The translations under genes and the position numbers were made by a program. From Bdellovibrionia bacterium (GTDB taxonomy: Bacteria; Bdellovibrionota; Bdellovibrionia; Bdellovibrionales; JAGQZY01), in contig JAUICP010000001.1 of NCBI GenBank assembly GCA_030427805.1, positions 992,001-1,056,000 of the forward strand: a stretch of 64,000 bases of DNA. The letters run 5' to 3'. Within the stretch, counting starts at the first letter, position 1. The number at the start of each line of letters is the position of its first letter. Positions 60,865-64,000 of the stretch are shown here, one piece after another. The notes beneath the pieces were generated by a model. That model saw only the letters and a list, made by a program, of their open reading frames with translations, was not told the origin of the DNA and made no database searches.

Positions 60865-62213
60865 GAAGACCTCTTCGCCTTCTCGCTAAACACAATCACT
60901 AGTAAAGCGACAAAATACACTATCAAAGCAAAACTACTAGTATAGGTCATATACTCGATAAACTTCATAAAGGGCAGGTTTTGGCTGAAACTATAGTAGA
61001 AAACACCCAATAAAAGGCCGCTGGCCCCTAGATTATAAATGAGCTTTTGCTTTTGTTGGTTCAAAACAAAAACCACACGGCTTAAAGGTGTGACCACAAA
61101 TTGTAAAAAACCAAGGGGCGCAAGTCGTTGAGCAATCTCACCAGCTCCGCGCCACTTTTCTCCAAAAACGATTTCAAAAAGTTCGGGTGCAAATAAAACT
61201 AAAGTCACCAACGGAAAAACCCCTATCACTGAAAGTAAGGCTGTGTTCTTGAGAAAAAAGCTTTTTAAAGCGCTTGGGTTATCTCTTGAATACCTTGCCA
61301 GGCGCCCGTGAAAGGCATCGCGAATAGCCCCACCAATAAGGCTTGTCGGAGCTAATATCACACGGTTTACAAGCACGTAGAACCCAGCACTATCGGCACC
61401 ATAAAGGCTCGTAATAAAAGGAATCGGGATCATCACTAAAAAAGTATCTAAAAAAGTGGCCGGCATCGAAAAGAGCGGAAACTCGTGGTACTTTTTTATG
61501 AGTTCAGAAAAGCTTCTTCTTGCGCCCAGAATCTCATTCAATCCCACTTGAAGCCCATGCTTTTTTACTGCTACGCGAAACTGATAAATCCCGCCAAAGG
61601 CACGACTCATGACCTCGCCGACGGCCAAGCCAATCCAAGTGGGAATCAAAAAGCCTAAGCCAATCTGCGTTATAAAACGAAGGCTTGTACCCACCAGGTT
61701 CTGAAGGGAGATGGCTTTAAAATTCTCATGGCGGATGAGGAGGTAGTTGGTGTTCATTTGTAGAGAGCTAGTTATTAAAAGAATCAGTACAAAAGCCAAA
61801 GAAATCCCGGGGGGCTCTCCAAAACCAAATAGCTCCATTTGGTTGAAGACAAAATAAACAAGAGCGGCCAAAAAGACCAAAGGCAGACTTAAAAAAAAGC
61901 AAAGCTTTAAAAGCCTTTTGGCCTCAGAATCGTTTTCGCTATTAACTATGGCAAGTTCGAGTCGAAGCTGGGTCGACGTACTCGCAAGGCCCACGAATGT
62001 CATAATCACACCGAGGATTCCGAGCTCACTTGCGGGGAAAAGTCTGGTGATAAAGGGCATAGCCCCAATACTCAGTAATTGACTTGGAGCGCTACCGCCG
62101 AGAAGGACCAGAATATTACGAAGAAAGGTCTTCTGACCCAGATATTTATCAAGAACTGATCGCTTCGAATTTTTGGGAGCTTCGGCCCCTGTGTTACTAC
62201 TTTGTTGATCCAT
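60861..62213 (-). CDS. wzx: Wzx-type oligosaccharide flippase
   Basis: A 450-residue MOP-superfamily membrane protein with about twelve membrane helices. It begins after a 30-residue hydrophilic leader with FLRNILVLLGGSAPSQLLSI, followed by ITRLFPASELGILGVIMTF, the typical start of Wzx flippases. It should move undecaprenyl-linked repeat units across the inner membrane. The presence of both this and the ABC-type exporter at 39353 implies two glycans or two assembly routes. It is divergent from the GT4 gene at 62303, 89 bases away. Confidence 0.9.
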   Translation of the reverse strand: MDQQSSNTGAEAPKNSKRSVLDKYLGQKTFLRNILVLLGGSAPSQLLSIGAMPFITRLFPASELGILGVIMTFVGLASTSTQLRLELAIVNSENDSEAKRLLKLCFFLSLPLVFLAALVYFVFNQMELFGFGEPPGISLAFVLILLITSSLQMNTNYLLIRHENFKAISLQNLVGTSLRFITQIGLGFLIPTWIGLAVGEVMSRAFGGIYQFRVAVKKHGLQVGLNEILGARRSFSELIKKYHEFPLFSMPATFLDTFLVMIPIPFITSLYGADSAGFYVLVNRVILAPTSLIGGAIRDAFHGRLARYSRDNPSALKSFFLKNTALLSVIGVFPLVTLVLFAPELFEIVFGEKWRGAGEIAQRLAPLGFLQFVVTPLSRVVFVLNQQKQKLIYNLGASGLLLGVFYYSFSQNLPFMKFIEYMTYTSSFALIVYFVALLVIVFSEKAKRSS

Positions 62214-62302
62214 GGATTATCGGTTTCAATGCCTTGAAATATCAGCTATATCAGAACTATGACTATTTCAAATTTTTGGCTCCACAAGCGGAGACTAAGT
62301 TA

Positions 62303-63430
62303 ATGAAAACAGTATTAAATATCGTTTTCAATAACTTTGAAAATGACGCAAGAGTCTTGCGAGAATCTCGGGAGCTGGTACGTCGGGGCTATAAGGTCAA
62401 AGTCTTAGCCATTGGCAAAGAAGAATCGGACGATTTTGAGTTAGTCGATGGGATTGAGGTTTTTCGCCTAAAATTGAAATCAAAGAAACTTCCAAAGTCT
62501 TTGCCTTTTCAAGCGCTCAAGTATGGTGAGTATTTAGGAAGAAGTCTTAAGTGGATTGGAAAAGTCGATTATATTCACTGTAACGACTTAGAGCCCTTAC
62601 CCATTGGATTCGTGCACAAGCTTTTAAGTCTCGGGAAGACTAAAGTGATTTATGATTCCCACGAATTTCAAAGTGAGCGCCACGGAAGTAAAAATGGAAT
62701 TCGAAAGAGTTTGCAGGTTTATTTAGAAAAGGCACTGATTCCGTTTACAGATGGTTTTATAACAGTGAGTCCAGGAATTGCTGAGGAGTATTATAAGATG
62801 TCAGGAAAGAAGCCAGAAGTTGTTCCCAATTGTCCTGAGAGTTTTGACTTTAAATCTTCAAATTTTAACCTGAAAGAAGAGTTGGGCTTAAGTAGCGAGT
62901 GCCAGCTCTTTATTTATCAGGGGCGCCTAGAAAAGGCCCGCGCCGTAGAAAAAATGGCTGAGTCTTTTGATCGCGCTGGGTTTTCGAATATCGCCCTAGT
63001 GATGATTGGTGAGGGAGCGTTAAAAGACTCACTTATTGAAAAATACAAGGCATCAAAAAAAGTTTTTATATTACCAGCTGTTCCCCATGAAGAACTTTTT
63101 AAAATCACGGCCTCGGCGGATTTTGGAATAGTTACGCTAGAAAAGTCTTGCCTTAACCATGAATTGGCCCTACCCAATAAGCTCTTTGAGTACCTCAATT
63201 GTGGGCTTCCGGTGCTTTGCAATGATCTTAAAGAAGTAAAAAAGATCGTCGAAGACTTTCAGTGTGGTGAGATTTTTAGTGAGTTCACCGATGAAGACAT
63301 TCATATGGCGGCCATTCGCTTGATTTGGAAAGATCCTGCGGAGTTGAAAAAATCAGTTGAGAGGGCGGCAAAAGAATTTAACTGGGAAAAGGCCAGCGAA
63401 ACATTTGGCGCTGTGTACGATAGTTTGTAA
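62303..63430 (+). CDS. GT4-family glycosyltransferase
   Basis: A 375-residue transferase. I chose the ATG at 62303 (GGAG eight bases upstream); a longer frame reaching back to 62084 only runs antisense to wzx. It starts TVLNIVFNNFENDARVLRES. YIHCNDLEPLPIGFVHKL near residue 91 and VIYDSHEFQSERHG near 115 match the GT4 genes at 38001 and 45837, of which it is the short form without insertions. The donor domain has FIYQGRLEKARAVEKM near 197 and LPNKLFEYLNCGLPVLCND near 290. The downstream methyltransferase follows by 9 bases. Confidence 0.88.
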   Translation: MKTVLNIVFNNFENDARVLRESRELVRRGYKVKVLAIGKEESDDFELVDGIEVFRLKLKSKKLPKSLPFQALKYGEYLGRSLKWIGKVDYIHCNDLEPLPIGFVHKLLSLGKTKVIYDSHEFQSERHGSKNGIRKSLQVYLEKALIPFTDGFITVSPGIAEEYYKMSGKKPEVVPNCPESFDFKSSNFNLKEELGLSSECQLFIYQGRLEKARAVEKMAESFDRAGFSNIALVMIGEGALKDSLIEKYKASKKVFILPAVPHEELFKITASADFGIVTLEKSCLNHELALPNKLFEYLNCGLPVLCNDLKEVKKIVEDFQCGEIFSEFTDEDIHMAAIRLIWKDPAELKKSVERAAKEFNWEKASETFGAVYDSL

Positions 63431-63439
63431 GAGAAGGAT

Positions 63440-64000
63440 ATGAAAAGCATGATTCGAAAAATCATCAATATGTTGGGTCCTAATAATCGTAAGTACATTC
63501 CAGATCTTTTTGAGTGGGAAGTTTTTTCTCCCGTGGGTTTATGGCCATTTAATCAACGAGCTCGAAACATACGTAAAATGGTGCAAGCTGATTTTATGAG
63601 TCGCTATGAGAAGACGGGTCAAGGGTATTACTCGCGCTACGATTGGATGCGCCTTGAGTACTGTCTTCCGCTTTTAGTTGGGAAGTCTGTATTAGATATT
63701 GGTCCTTATAACGGTGCTTTTTTATTTATGATGAAAGAACTTGGGCAGTTTGATCGAATTGACTGTCTCGATATTGTTGAGCACCCCTGCTTGCAGTTGC
63801 CAGAGGGTTCGAAACTTCATCTCAAAGATGTAACAAAAATGGATTTTTCTGAAAATAGTTTTGATACCATCTGCGCAATGGAGATCATCGAGCACCTTCC
63901 ACCAGAAATGGTTCAGCCTGCTATTGATAAAATTAGAAAAGTTGCAGCTAAACGAGTGATTTACAGTCTTCCATTTAAAGAAGCCTTTCCGCTTTTTAAA
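63440..64000 (+). CDS. SAM-dependent methyltransferase, cut by window end
   Basis: At least 187 codons, open at the window edge. The ATG is preceded by GAGAAGGA. A class I methyltransferase fold is visible from about residue 82: VLDIGPYNGAFLFMMKEL, then DCLDIVEHP, LKDVTKMDFSENSFDTICAM and EIIEHLPPEMV. It probably methylates a sugar or lipid-linked intermediate, given that it lies 9 bases after a glycosyltransferase gene; the substrate is unknown. Confidence 0.85.
   Translation, partial: MKSMIRKIINMLGPNNRKYIPDLFEWEVFSPVGLWPFNQRARNIRKMVQADFMSRYEKTGQGYYSRYDWMRLEYCLPLLVGKSVLDIGPYNGAFLFMMKELGQFDRIDCLDIVEHPCLQLPEGSKLHLKDVTKMDFSENSFDTICAMEIIEHLPPEMVQPAIDKIRKVAAKRVIYSLPFKEAFPLFK

Noticed and set aside
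62084-62302. N-terminal extension of the GT4 gene at 62303
   Set aside because: The extension runs antisense through the start of wzx; the ATG at 62303 has a good ribosome site and matches the family start.

Overview
The window reads as a Gram-negative chromosome of moderate, slightly AT-leaning composition. It carries many Sec-exported lipoproteins, a two-gene TIGR03546/TIGR03545 pair, an L,D-transpeptidase, a complete-looking chemotaxis signalling operon and a very large surface-polysaccharide locus. The gene mix is compatible with a Bdellovibrionota/Oligoflexia-type or related proteobacterial lineage, but no rRNA, tRNA or marker gene is present, so this placement is a weak inference. I see no tRNA, rRNA, CRISPR array, IS element or phage.

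Region 1 (1-9.4 kb) holds envelope proteins (a partial lipoprotein, a FecR-domain protein, a small membrane protein) and a leftward chemotaxis operon: cheA, cheW, a receptor with a c-type haem motif in its periplasmic domain, and one polypeptide fusing CheR, a receiver domain and CheB. A Crp/Fnr-type regulator with a cysteine-rich N-terminus sits just upstream. Region 2 (9.6-21.2 kb) holds an exported protein, the TIGR03545/TIGR03546 pair, a polytopic membrane protein, the carbamoyltransferase/SxtJ/DUF5989 trio, a WbpE-like aminotransferase, and an L,D-transpeptidase with a small partner.

Region 3 (21.3-25.7 kb) is the most unusual part. It is a four-gene run in which every gene overlaps the next: a small unknown protein, an oligopeptide-type solute-binding lipoprotein without a permease, a compact YcaO cyclodehydratase-family protein without its usual partners, and an orphan sensor histidine kinase. 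A 30-codon Cys/Ser/Gly-rich reading frame lies just upstream. I propose a peptide modification and sensing module; this is a hypothesis. Region 4 (25.7-30.7 kb) holds a large Ig-like/DUF2341 lipoprotein, three small lipoproteins and a voltage-gated sodium channel of the NaChBac type.

Region 5 (30.7-64 kb) is the polysaccharide locus. A leftward run of about 22 kb encodes two sugar pathways. The first is UDP-ManNAc3NAcA synthesis (wbpA, wbpB, wbpD, wbpI; wbpE lies 13 kb away at 17.2 kb), with the WbpG/HisF2/HisH2 amidotransferase set that makes acetamidino groups. The second is the GDP-sugar route to CMP-legionaminic acid (PtmE, LegB, LegC, LegH, LegG, LegI, LegF). The same run carries an ABC exporter, several GT4 glycosyltransferases and a WbpM-type 4,6-dehydratase. 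A divergent rightward run encodes further transferases and an OafA-like acyltransferase. After it come a leftward GT4/Wzx pair, a rightward GT4 and a partial methyltransferase. The locus probably builds an acidic O-antigen or capsule.

A dispersed palindromic repeat (core GGTGCC-A-GGCACC followed by a GGTAGCGC-type arm) recurs at six intergenic places, four of them at convergent gene ends.
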